The notes under the pieces are model-generated. The model saw only the letters and a program-made list of their open reading frames with translations. It was not told the origin of the DNA and did no database searches. A program made the translations under genes and the position numbers. DNA of 10,900 bases from Prevotellaceae bacterium UBA3849 (GTDB taxonomy: Bacteria > Bacteroidota > Bacteroidia > Bacteroidales > Bacteroidaceae): contig DGHL01000118.1 of assembly GCA_002392645.1 (NCBI GenBank), forward strand, positions 1-10,900. The letters are read 5' to 3'. Shown one piece after another: positions 1 to 6,271 of this stretch (position 1 is the stretch's first letter; every line of letters begins with the position of its first letter).

Positions 1-48
1 TGTGGGAATTTTTAGAACCCACCTTCGGTCTTTCAGCCTTTCGTCAAT

Positions 49-531
49 TCAGCCTTTTATGTAGTCCACGAAAGAGTATTTGTATTCATGCTTCTCGTCG
101 GTGTCGTGGTCTTCTCTTGTTTCTACCTTCCAACCGTCATATTCAGGAAAGAAAGCGTCAGCCTCCTTTGGAGTGTCGTCGATTTCGGTAAGACATAGGC
201 GGTCTGCCAATGGCAGAGCCTCTTTATATACCGATGCACCACCTATTATATATATATCCTCATCGGCGGAGCAGTGGCTCAGAGCTTCGCTGAGCGAAGT
301 ATATACGTCGCATCCTGGTATTGTGGCGGTACTGCGCGACAGTACCACATTCCTGCGATTTGGCAAGGCACCCTTGGGCAGAGAGTCGAAAGTCTTTCTG
401 CCCATGATGATGGTGTGTCCCGTGGTCAGTTGCTTGAAACGCTTCAGGTCGTTAGGCAACCAATACAGCAGTTTGTTCTGAAAGCCAATGGCGCGGTTTC
501 TTGCCACGGCGGCAATGATGTTGATTCTCAT
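49..531 (-). CDS. folA: Dihydrofolate reductase
   Basis: Reduces dihydrofolate to tetrahydrofolate with NADPH in the cytoplasm, supplying one-carbon carriers for thymidylate, purine and methionine synthesis. The 160-residue product has the usual length and motifs of the family. It opens with IIAAVARNRAIG (residues 5-16). LPNDLKRF follows at 25-32, with Asp28 matching the catalytic acid (Asp27 in E. coli). IIMGRKTF and NRRNVVLSR form the NADPH-binding part, and YIIGGASVY is the second glycine motif. The open frame continues 27 codons upstream to position 612, but that part would overlap the hom gene and has no DHFR similarity, so I start at the ATG at 529-531. This start lies 13 bp after the hom stop codon, which suggests co-transcription with hom. 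The order hom-folA links homoserine/methionine and folate supply, but this is inference from position only. Confidence 0.96.
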   Translation of the reverse strand: MRINIIAAVARNRAIGFQNKLLYWLPNDLKRFKQLTTGHTIIMGRKTFDSLPKGALPNRRNVVLSRSTATIPGCDVYTSLSEALSHCSADEDIYIIGGASVYKEALPLADRLCLTEIDDTPKEADAFFPEYDGWKVETREDHDTDEKHEYKYSFVDYIKG

Positions 532-544
532 AGGTAGCTGCAGC

Positions 545-1624
545 TTATACGTTGAAGATGTCAAGAATGTCGGCGAATACGCCTGCAGCCGTAACTCCTG
601 CTCCTGCTCCATAGCCCTGTATGATCATAGGGTGGGGATTGTAGCGCTCGGTGTGGAGCATCACGATACTGTTTGAACCTTCGAGATTGTAGAATGGGTG
701 TCCCTGTGCAAATCGGCGCAGAGCGACACTCGCCTTGCCGTTTTCCAACGTTGCTACGAAACGTAGATGCTCGTTTGCGGCAGCCACATCCTTACGCATG
801 GCCTCAAACTGTGCATCGAGCTTTGGCAGGTTCTTCCAGAAGTCATCCAACGATCCATCGAAATACTCCTGTGGAACGAACAGGTTCTTCTCTACATCTT
901 CCTGACTGAGCATGTAGCCAGACTCGCGAGCCAATATCACAAGCTTGCGGATCACGTCGATGCCGGCAAGGTCTATTCGTGGGTCAGGCTCAGAGAACCT
1001 GTTCTCCTTGGCGAGTCTTACGGCTTCAGAGAATGGAGTGTCTTCGCTGATGGTGTTGAATATGAAGTTCAGCGTGCCAGACAGCACAGCCTCTATCTTG
1101 ACAATCTTGTCGCCAGACTTTACGAGGTCGTCTATGGTGTGCATGATAGGCAGACCTGCACCTACGTTAGTCTCAAAGTTATACTTCGCATCGTTCTCGA
1201 GTGCAGCCTTCTTAAGTCTGAGATATCTCTGCAGGTCACCAGATGCAGCGACCTTATTAGCGCATACGATAGATATGCCTTTGTTGAGGAAATCCTCGTA
1301 GAGGTCAGCTATCTCGTAGCTTGCCGTACAGTCAACGAATACCATATCAGGCAGCGACAGACGCAATACCTCGTCGTGTATCAGTTCCACGCTTGACTTA
1401 GGTGCCTGCTTGAACTTCTCGCGGAAGTCGTTCATGTTGAAGTTGTCGAGGCAAATGCCCTCGGGGTTGATAAGAATATTGAAGATGTCAACCACGCCAA
1501 CCACGCGCAGGTCAAGTCCGCGCTCTTCAAAGAGCATACGCTTTTGCTGGGCCATCTGCTCCAACAACGTGCCTCCCACGGTACCAGTACCGCACAGCAC
1601 TACGTTAAGTATATGTTGTTTCAT
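545..1624 (-). CDS. hom: Stand-alone homoserine dehydrogenase
   Basis: Reduces aspartate semialdehyde to homoserine with NAD(P)H, the branch point to threonine and methionine. The 359-residue protein resembles the dehydrogenase half of the fused ThrA/MetL enzymes, and carries neither an aspartokinase domain nor the C-terminal ACT domain of long Hom proteins. Visible motifs are the Rossmann GTGTVG (12-17), CANK with Lys124, NVGAGLPI (153-160), VLSGTLNFIFN (180-190) and the family signature EPDPRIDLAGIDVIRK (212-227). The residues that match the catalytic Glu, Asp and Lys are Glu212, Asp223 and Lys227. Within the signature, the glycine usually found before the aromatic residue is Arg209 (codon AGG at 998-1000). 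The gene starts 47 bp after the lrp stop codon with no promoter motif between them, so it is probably read from the lrp promoter. Its divergent neighbour makes homocysteine from acetylated homoserine, which fits a methionine role. Confidence 0.93.
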   Translation of the reverse strand: MKQHILNVVLCGTGTVGGTLLEQMAQQKRMLFEERGLDLRVVGVVDIFNILINPEGICLDNFNMNDFREKFKQAPKSSVELIHDEVLRLSLPDMVFVDCTASYEIADLYEDFLNKGISIVCANKVAASGDLQRYLRLKKAALENDAKYNFETNVGAGLPIMHTIDDLVKSGDKIVKIEAVLSGTLNFIFNTISEDTPFSEAVRLAKENRFSEPDPRIDLAGIDVIRKLVILARESGYMLSQEDVEKNLFVPQEYFDGSLDDFWKNLPKLDAQFEAMRKDVAAANEHLRFVATLENGKASVALRRFAQGHPFYNLEGSNSIVMLHTERYNPHPMIIQGYGAGAGVTAAGVFADILDIFNV

Positions 1625-1671
1625 TTATATTTTGTGTGTTTATTTTACCATTGATGTAGATATTCCGGCGT

Positions 1672-2151
1672 TTAGATAGCCACACCGAAATCGTTTTTCA
1701 CTTCTTCCATTACGAATGTTGATTCCAACGAGCCGAGCATGGGTAGTTGTCCTAATACGTTGAGCACGAACTCCTGGTAATACTTCATGTCTGGTGAGTG
1801 GACTTTCAGCAGGTAGTCATATCTTCCCGATATGTTGTAGCACTCCGTTACCTCTGGTATATGCCTGATGGTCTCACAGAATTCCTCTGCCATTTTCTTG
1901 TTTATGTGCGACAGCTTCACACTGCAATACACGATGAATCCTTTGTGCAGTTTTTCCGCATTGAGTACGGTGACATATCTTTTGATATATCCCTCCCTTT
2001 CCATTCTCTTTATACGCTCAAACACTGGCGTAGAGCTAAGATTAACCTCTGTGGCAATCTCTTTTATTGTAAGACGCGCATTTTGCTGCAGGCATCGCAA
2101 TATTGCAATGTCAGTGTCGTCAAGTCGTTCTATGATGTTCTTTGTTGCCAT
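1672..2151 (-). CDS. Lrp/AsnC family transcriptional regulator
   Basis: DNA-binding regulator of the feast/famine family, which usually senses an amino acid and binds DNA as dimers or octamers. The 159-residue length is typical. An N-terminal winged helix-turn-helix covers about residues 10-60, with the helix-turn-helix itself near 28-48 (LTIKEIATEVNLSSTPVFERI). A C-terminal RAM ligand-binding domain covers about 68-150 and includes the conserved stretch SGRYDYLLKV (108-117). The gene is divergent from metY and first in a probable operon with hom and folA. Two Lrp-type palindromes lie in the shared intergenic region, upstream of the metY promoter. From this I infer that it controls the local methionine/homoserine genes, with methionine, leucine or a related amino acid as possible effector. 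It may instead act more widely. The family assignment is firm; target and effector are inferred. Confidence 0.93.
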   Translation of the reverse strand: MATKNIIERLDDTDIAILRCLQQNARLTIKEIATEVNLSSTPVFERIKRMEREGYIKRYVTVLNAEKLHKGFIVYCSVKLSHINKKMAEEFCETIRHIPEVTECYNISGRYDYLLKVHSPDMKYYQEFVLNVLGQLPMLGSLESTFVMEEVKNDFGVAI

Positions 2152-2188
2152 AGTAGTTGTTTTTCGGAATGTAAGCCGATGAAGTATG

Positions 2189-2219
2189 CAAAGTTACATA
2201 AAATTTCTCTGATGTGCAA
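2189..2219 (-). promoter_or_regulatory. Promoter of the lrp-hom-folA unit
   Basis: Read on the minus strand, TAACTTTG (2189-2196) is an exact match to the Bacteroidetes -7 element TAnnTTTG. TTG (2217-2219) lies 20 bp upstream of it as the -33 element. The predicted start of transcription is near 2182-2184, giving a leader of about 30 nt before the lrp ATG. The -7 octamer is the same as the one on the other strand for metY. Confidence 0.7.
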
Positions 2220-2331
2220 GTTTTTGACTTGAATTTTTTATAATTATACAGATGTAATGCTTAATTTGTGACGTTATGCGTAAGAAACAATAAGAAAACA
2301 ATCTTTTTAGACTGTATTTTGATTGTAATGA

Positions 2332-2346
2332 TAGAAAAGCATTCTG
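2332..2346. promoter_or_regulatory. Lrp-type operator candidate, upstream copy
   Basis: TAGAAAAGCATTCTG matches 13 of 15 positions of the E. coli Lrp consensus YAGHAWATTWTDCTR as I remember it; only the two central bases differ. It is an AGAA-N5-TTCT type palindrome whose centre lies exactly 30 bp (about three helical turns) from the second site. The genome is AT-rich here, so chance matches are possible, but the pairing, spacing and an adjacent Lrp-family gene support a real operator. Confidence 0.45.
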
Positions 2347-2361
2347 TCACGGAAATAAAAA

Positions 2362-2376
2362 TAGAATACTTTTCTA
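2362..2376. promoter_or_regulatory. Lrp-type operator candidate, promoter-proximal copy
   Basis: TAGAATACTTTTCTA matches 14 of 15 positions of the E. coli Lrp consensus. With one base on each side it is a perfect 6-5-6 palindrome (ATAGAA, 5 bp, TTCTAT; 2361-2377). Its centre lies about 60 bp upstream of the predicted metY transcription start and just above the -33 element, a position typical of activation by Lrp-family proteins. Its arm also forms a 9-bp inverted repeat with 2331-2339. Confidence 0.55.
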
Positions 2377-2392
2377 TATTTTGTAAATATTC

Positions 2393-2424
2393 TTGGAATC
2401 AACCACTAAATCATATTAACTTTG
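2393..2424 (+). promoter_or_regulatory. Promoter of metY
   Basis: TAACTTTG (2417-2424) is an exact match to the Bacteroidetes -7 element TAnnTTTG, and TTG at 2393-2395 lies 21 bp upstream as the -33 element. The predicted transcription start is about 2429-2432. The leader is then about 180 nt long and is almost wholly made of the 66-bp repeat. The final G of the -7 element is also the first base of the first repeat copy; the later copies are preceded by GAAGAA and do not carry a promoter. Confidence 0.7.
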
Positions 2425-2577
2425 CACTCAGAAATTAGAAACAGTCGCCGCCCTATGGCCGACAGACCTTATTTCTATCGTGCGAAGAAGCACTCAGAAA
2501 TTAGAAACAGTCGCCGCCCTATGGCCGACAGACCTTATTTCTATCGTGCGAAGAAGCACTCAGAAATTAGAAACAGT
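2424..2577 (+). repeat. 66-bp tandem repeat in the metY leader, 2.33 identical copies
   Basis: Copy 1 is 2424-2489, copy 2 is 2490-2555, and a 22-bp partial copy 3 is 2556-2577. I see no mismatch between copies. Within a unit, 60 of 66 bases can fold into one long hairpin of about 19 bp. From the outside inward: GCAC with GTGC (1-4/57-60); AGAAAT with ATTTCT (7-12/48-53); a T-T mismatch; AG with CT (14-15/45-46); an internal loop; GTCG with CGAC (21-24/37-40); a CC bulge; GCC with GGC (27-29/34-36); and a CTAT loop. The GTGC that closes one copy can instead pair with the GCAC that opens the next across the GAAGAA linker, so two exclusive folds exist. Transcription probably begins inside copy 1. 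I do not recognise it as a known riboswitch or mobile repeat. Confidence 0.95.
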
Positions 2578-2586
2578 ATAATTTAA
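2455..2586 (+). CDS. Possible 43-residue leader peptide made of the tandem repeat
   Basis: An ATG at 2455 opens a frame that runs through the repeats and ends at TAA 2584-2586, 26 bp before the metY start. The period of 66 bp equals 22 codons, so the peptide is nearly two copies of the same 22-residue unit, beginning MADRPYFYRAKK and rich in Arg, Lys and Tyr. There is no clear Shine-Dalgarno sequence before the ATG, which is not decisive in Bacteroidetes. It has only the two repeated methionines and no run of one amino acid, so it does not look like a classical attenuation peptide. Since the copies are identical, codon conservation cannot be judged here. The open frame may simply follow from the repeat length. 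Confidence 0.25.
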   Translation: MADRPYFYRAKKHSEIRNSRRPMADRPYFYRAKKHSEIRNSII

Positions 2587-2612
2587 ATTTAAAAGGAAAG
2601 GAGAATAAAGCA

Positions 2613-4016
2613 ATGGGAATCTTATCAAAATTGTTCGGAAGTAAAAAAGAGAACACAATCAACGTAAACGAAAATAATAACAATAACACAAATACAAACG
2701 AAAAAAGAAAGGAATCAACAACTATGAGTACAGAAAACAAGAAATTTCACGTAGAGACACTTGCCCTTCACGTAGGACAGGAAGTAGCAGACCCAACAAC
2801 AGACTCACGCGCAGTGCCTATATATCAGACCACTTCGTACGTGTTTCATAACTCTCAGCATGCTGCAGATCGTTTTGGTCTTCGCGATGCAGGAAACATT
2901 TACGGTCGTCTGACAAACTCCACGCAGGGCGTGTTTGAGGATCGTGTGGCAGCACTTGAAGGCGGTGTGGCAGGTCTTGCAGTTGCCAGTGGCGCAGCAG
3001 CCATAACATATGCATTGCAGAACATAGTGCTGGCAGGCGACCATATCGTAGCAGCCGATAACCTTTATGGCGGCAGCTACAACCTCATTACCCACACATT
3101 GGCAAACCAGGGAATAAGCAACACTATAGTAAACGTAAACGATCTCAAGGCTCTTGAGGCTGCCATACAGCCTAATACCAAAGTGATTTACGCAGAGACA
3201 TTCGGCAATCCGAATTCGGACGTGACGAATCTCGACGCTATTGCGGAGGTAGCACACAAGCACAATATAGTATTCATAGTTGACAACACCTTCGCTCCTA
3301 TCCTTATCCGTCCGATAGAGCATGGAGCAGACATCGTGGTACATTCTGCCACTAAGTTCATTGGTGGTCACGGATCAAGCCTCGGCGGTGTGATAGTTGA
3401 CTCTGGCAACTTCGATTGGAAGGCAAATGCAGACAAATATCCTACCATAGCCAAGCCAGATCCGTCATACCACGGTGCGGTGTTCGCCGACGTGGCAGGT
3501 AAGGCGGCGTTCGTTACTCGCATTCGTGCGGTCATACTGCGTGACACAGGTGCTACCATTTCACCATTCAACGCATGGATACTCCTGCAGGGCGTTGAGA
3601 CTCTGCCACTGCGTATAGAGCGTCACGTGGAGAATGCACTGAAGGTAGTTGAATATCTTGCGCAGCATCCGAAGGTAAAGAGCGTGTCACACCCAGCATT
3701 GTCAAGCCATAAAGACAATGCACTATACAAGAAATATTTCCCAAATGGTGCAGGCTCAATCTTCACATTCGAGATAAACGGCACGCAGGAGGATGCATGG
3801 AAGTTTATTGATTCGCTCAAGATATTCTCGCTTCTTGCCAACGTGGCAGACGTTAAGTCGCTTGTTATTCATCCTTACACCACGACACACTCACAGCTGT
3901 CGCCAGAGGAACTCGCTGCACAGCACATCACACCATCTACGGTGCGCCTGTCAATAGGTGTGGAGAACATAAACGATATCCTTGCCGATATAGAGCAGGC
4001 ACTGGCTCAGATTTAA
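2613..4016 (+). CDS. metY: O-acetylhomoserine sulfhydrylase (aminocarboxypropyltransferase)
   Basis: PLP enzyme of the Cys/Met metabolism family. It replaces the acetyl group of O-acetylhomoserine with sulfide to give homocysteine in the cytoplasm. The core has IYQTTSYVF (70-78), NIYGRLTNSTQGVFEDRVAALEGG (starting at 95), FGNPNSDVTNLDAIAEVAH (197-215) and the PLP site HSATKFIGGHGSSLGG with Lys248. The C-terminal half has SLLANVADVKSLVIHP and the Arg-rich end of the family. The usual enzyme of about 430 residues would start at Met38 (ATG 2724, with AAAGGA 10 bp upstream). The frame also has an earlier ATG at 2613 with a strong AAAGGAG 9 bp upstream, which adds 37 residues: an amphipathic MGILSKLFGSKKE segment followed by an Asn-rich, polar linker. 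I give the longer form because its ribosome site is the better one. A short, a long or a dual product is possible. The Lrp-type sites and the leader repeat suggest regulation by amino-acid supply. Confidence 0.92.
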   Translation: MGILSKLFGSKKENTINVNENNNNNTNTNEKRKESTTMSTENKKFHVETLALHVGQEVADPTTDSRAVPIYQTTSYVFHNSQHAADRFGLRDAGNIYGRLTNSTQGVFEDRVAALEGGVAGLAVASGAAAITYALQNIVLAGDHIVAADNLYGGSYNLITHTLANQGISNTIVNVNDLKALEAAIQPNTKVIYAETFGNPNSDVTNLDAIAEVAHKHNIVFIVDNTFAPILIRPIEHGADIVVHSATKFIGGHGSSLGGVIVDSGNFDWKANADKYPTIAKPDPSYHGAVFADVAGKAAFVTRIRAVILRDTGATISPFNAWILLQGVETLPLRIERHVENALKVVEYLAQHPKVKSVSHPALSSHKDNALYKKYFPNGAGSIFTFEINGTQEDAWKFIDSLKIFSLLANVADVKSLVIHPYTTTHSQLSPEELAAQHITPSTVRLSIGVENINDILADIEQALAQI

Positions 4017-4031
4017 GACATTTGACATAAG

Positions 4032-4088
4032 GTGAAAGTTGATGGCTGGAGGTTTGGTAATAACAATGCTGCAGCCTTCAACTTTCAC
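4032..4088 (+). terminator. Long hairpin after metY, probable terminator
   Basis: The arms 4032-4048 (GTGAAAGTTGATGGCTG) and 4072-4088 (CAGCCTTCAACTTTCAC) pair over 17 bp with one mismatch and leave a 23-nt loop. It lies 15 bp after the metY stop codon. Only a weak T-rich stretch (TTGTTTATG) follows, so it may slow or partly stop transcription, or protect the metY 3' end, rather than end it fully. No convincing promoter is visible between it and cooS. Confidence 0.6.
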
Positions 4089-4160
4089 TTGTTTATGATA
4101 TCATGAATGAGAGAGAAAATAAAAATACAGAAATTACTTTTTTGAGAAAGGAAAAACATT

Positions 4161-6257
4161 ATGACAGACACGAGTAATCATGAACACCACCATCACCATG
4201 ACATGAACGAACAGTTTGAGGAGGTGTTCTCTGGTAAGAAAACCGACGAAGAGATATTGGCGCATCAGGCTCGCCATGCGCATCACCACCATGATCACAA
4301 TCATCCACACGTACACGGAGATACTAAGGACTATATGTCAGCGGTGACGGAATACCGCAAGACATTCCCCAACAAGCAGCAGCAGATAGAGCAGACACCC
4401 GATCCTGCCGTCAGGGAGATGTTGCTCCACATGCAGGAGATGGGCATAGAGACTGTGTTTGACCGTTTTGACAGTCAGCAGCCGCAGTGTAACTTCGGCA
4501 TAGCCGGCACCTGTTGTAAGAACTGCTTCATGGGGCCGTGTCGCATAACGAAGAAAGCCCCGAGGGGAGTGTGCGGTGCTGACGCCAACCTTATAGCTGC
4601 GCGCAACCTGCTGCGCCACCTTGCCGCAGGCACGGCAAGTCATGGAGCGAGAGGCAGGGCGAGTATGCTCGCATTGAAATATGCCGCAGAGGGCAAGGCA
4701 CCGATAGACATAGAGGGTACGCAGAAAATACTTGCCGAGGCAAAGACTTACGGACTGGACACCGAGGGTAAGGATGTGAGGCAGTTGGCTGGCGAGATAG
4801 CCGACATACTCCTTGAGGACTTGAGCCGCACCGTTCCCGACAAGCATAAAACCATATATAGCCATGCCCCTAAAGAGCGCATTGCCGCATGGGAGAAGGC
4901 AGGCATCATACCAGTGTCGCCATACCATGAAGTGTTTGAGAGTCTTCACCGTACCACCACTGGTACAGACGGTGACTGGCGCAACGTGATGCAGCAGTTT
5001 CTCCGTACTGGCGTAAGCTTTGCCTGGACATCATGCCTTGGCAGCGGCATAGCCATGGACTGTCTCTATGGATTGCCTCACCGCTCCACGTCAAAGGTAA
5101 ACCTCGGAGCACTGAAGAAAGGGTGGGTAAACATAGCAGTACACGGACACTCACCGTTGTTGGTGCGTGAGATAGTAAGGCTCGGACAGAGCGACGAGTA
5201 TCAGGCAAAGGCACGCGAGGCTGGTGCGGAGGGAATACAGTTCTATGGCATCTGCTGCTCAGGTCTCAGTGCCATGTACCGTTACGGCGGTGTGATACCG
5301 CTCAGCAATGCCGTAGGCTCAGAACTGGTGCTCGGCACTGGTGCGCTCGACCTGTGGGTGGCTGATGTGCAGGATGTGTTCCCAACCATTATGGATGTGG
5401 CAAAGTGTTTCCGCACTGTGGTAGTCACCACAAGCGACTCTGCTCGTTTGCCGGGAGCGGAGCATTACGGCTTTGACCATGAGCACTCCAACATCGGCGA
5501 TATTAAGAAACTGGCAGAGAAGATAGTGCTGCGAGCCATTGAGGCATTCAAGGACAGGCGCGATGTGCCGGTGAAGATACCACAGTATGAGGTGGAGGCA
5601 GAGATGGGCTTCTCCGTGGAGTGGGCAGCCAAGCATTTCGAGCGCGGACTGCGCGATATTGCCGATGCGCTGCGCGACGGCAGAATCAAGGGTATAGTGA
5701 ACCTCGTGGGCTGTAACAATCCGCGACTGATATACGAGAAGCATATCATAGAGGCGGCAGAGGTGCTTCTAAAGAATAATATACTGATACTTACCAATGG
5801 CTGCGCGTCGTTCGCATTGCTGAAGATGGGCTTCTGTTCAAGCAAGGCACTTGAGGTTACGGGCGACTCGCTGCGCGCTTTCTGTGAGGAGCATGGTAAC
5901 ATACCGCCAGTATGGCATCTTGGTGAGTGTCTTGACAACGCACGTGCCAGCGGTTTCTTCAACGGCATAAGCGGTGCTCTCGGCATACCGATTAAAGACC
6001 TGCCATACGCTTTCATATCACCGGAGTGGAGCAATGAGAAAGGCATCTGCGCCGCGCTCGCCTTCCGCCTGCTTGGCATGAACTCATACCACAGTGTATA
6101 TGCGCCTACGCAGGGTGCGCCTGAGGTACACGAGTTTATGGCACACGGCACAAAGCCTATACTGGGTAGCGAGATGATAGTCAACGTTGATACGCAGCAG
6201 TTGGTAAGACAACTGGTTGACGACCTTAATGAGAAACGTAGTAAACTTAACTGGTAA
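4161..6257 (+). CDS. cooS: Deviant CooS-family (CO dehydrogenase-like) Fe-S protein
   Basis: The 698-residue product has the full scaffold of monofunctional Ni,Fe-CO dehydrogenase (about 630-640 residues) plus an N-terminal extension. The D-cluster cysteines are Cys110 and Cys118; the B-cluster cysteines are Cys119, Cys122, Cys127 and Cys138. C-cluster ligands can be matched to HGH (328-330), GICC (Cys366), GCNN (Cys518), NGC (Cys548) and GEC (Cys590), and the catalytic lysine to PEWSNEK (Lys627). The cysteine of the usual DVQC motif is Asp405 (DVQD), and of the four relay histidines only His161 remains (HGARGRASML). Residues 7-53 contain about 20 histidines in two clusters. Known work on CooS-V of Carboxydothermus, which also lacks one such cysteine, found an Fe/S/O hybrid cluster and no CO activity. 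I therefore expect a redox enzyme other than CO dehydrogenase. It is first in a six-gene operon, 14 bp before the lipoprotein gene. Confidence 0.9.
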   Translation: MTDTSNHEHHHHHDMNEQFEEVFSGKKTDEEILAHQARHAHHHHDHNHPHVHGDTKDYMSAVTEYRKTFPNKQQQIEQTPDPAVREMLLHMQEMGIETVFDRFDSQQPQCNFGIAGTCCKNCFMGPCRITKKAPRGVCGADANLIAARNLLRHLAAGTASHGARGRASMLALKYAAEGKAPIDIEGTQKILAEAKTYGLDTEGKDVRQLAGEIADILLEDLSRTVPDKHKTIYSHAPKERIAAWEKAGIIPVSPYHEVFESLHRTTTGTDGDWRNVMQQFLRTGVSFAWTSCLGSGIAMDCLYGLPHRSTSKVNLGALKKGWVNIAVHGHSPLLVREIVRLGQSDEYQAKAREAGAEGIQFYGICCSGLSAMYRYGGVIPLSNAVGSELVLGTGALDLWVADVQDVFPTIMDVAKCFRTVVVTTSDSARLPGAEHYGFDHEHSNIGDIKKLAEKIVLRAIEAFKDRRDVPVKIPQYEVEAEMGFSVEWAAKHFERGLRDIADALRDGRIKGIVNLVGCNNPRLIYEKHIIEAAEVLLKNNILILTNGCASFALLKMGFCSSKALEVTGDSLRAFCEEHGNIPPVWHLGECLDNARASGFFNGISGALGIPIKDLPYAFISPEWSNEKGICAALAFRLLGMNSYHSVYAPTQGAPEVHEFMAHGTKPILGSEMIVNVDTQQLVRQLVDDLNEKRSKLNW

Positions 6258-6271
6258 AAAAAGACGATGAT

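Noticed and set aside
2..22. Terminator after folA (GTGGG/CCCAC inverted repeat)
   Set aside because: Only 5 bp pair, an A-A mismatch follows, and there is no T tract on the minus strand.
532..612. Longer N-terminus for FolA starting at 612
   Set aside because: The extra 27 codons overlap the hom 3' end, show no DHFR similarity, and the internal ATG at 529-531 begins exactly where the family starts.
2424..2577. CRISPR array
   Set aside because: The 66-bp units abut directly and are wholly identical, with no unique spacers, and no cas gene is near.
2424..2612. SAM-II or other known SAM riboswitch in the metY leader
   Set aside because: The position would suit one, but I cannot find the conserved bases of the SAM-I or SAM-II folds; the leader is filled by simple hairpins.
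4338..6184. Long minus-strand open frames opposite cooS (for example 5465-6184)
   Set aside because: They are shadows of a well-conserved plus-strand gene and show no recognisable protein motifs.
4161..6257. Functional Ni,Fe CO dehydrogenase with an acetyl-CoA pathway
   Set aside because: A C-cluster cysteine and most relay histidines are missing, and no acs, cooC, cooF or corrinoid protein genes are in the window.
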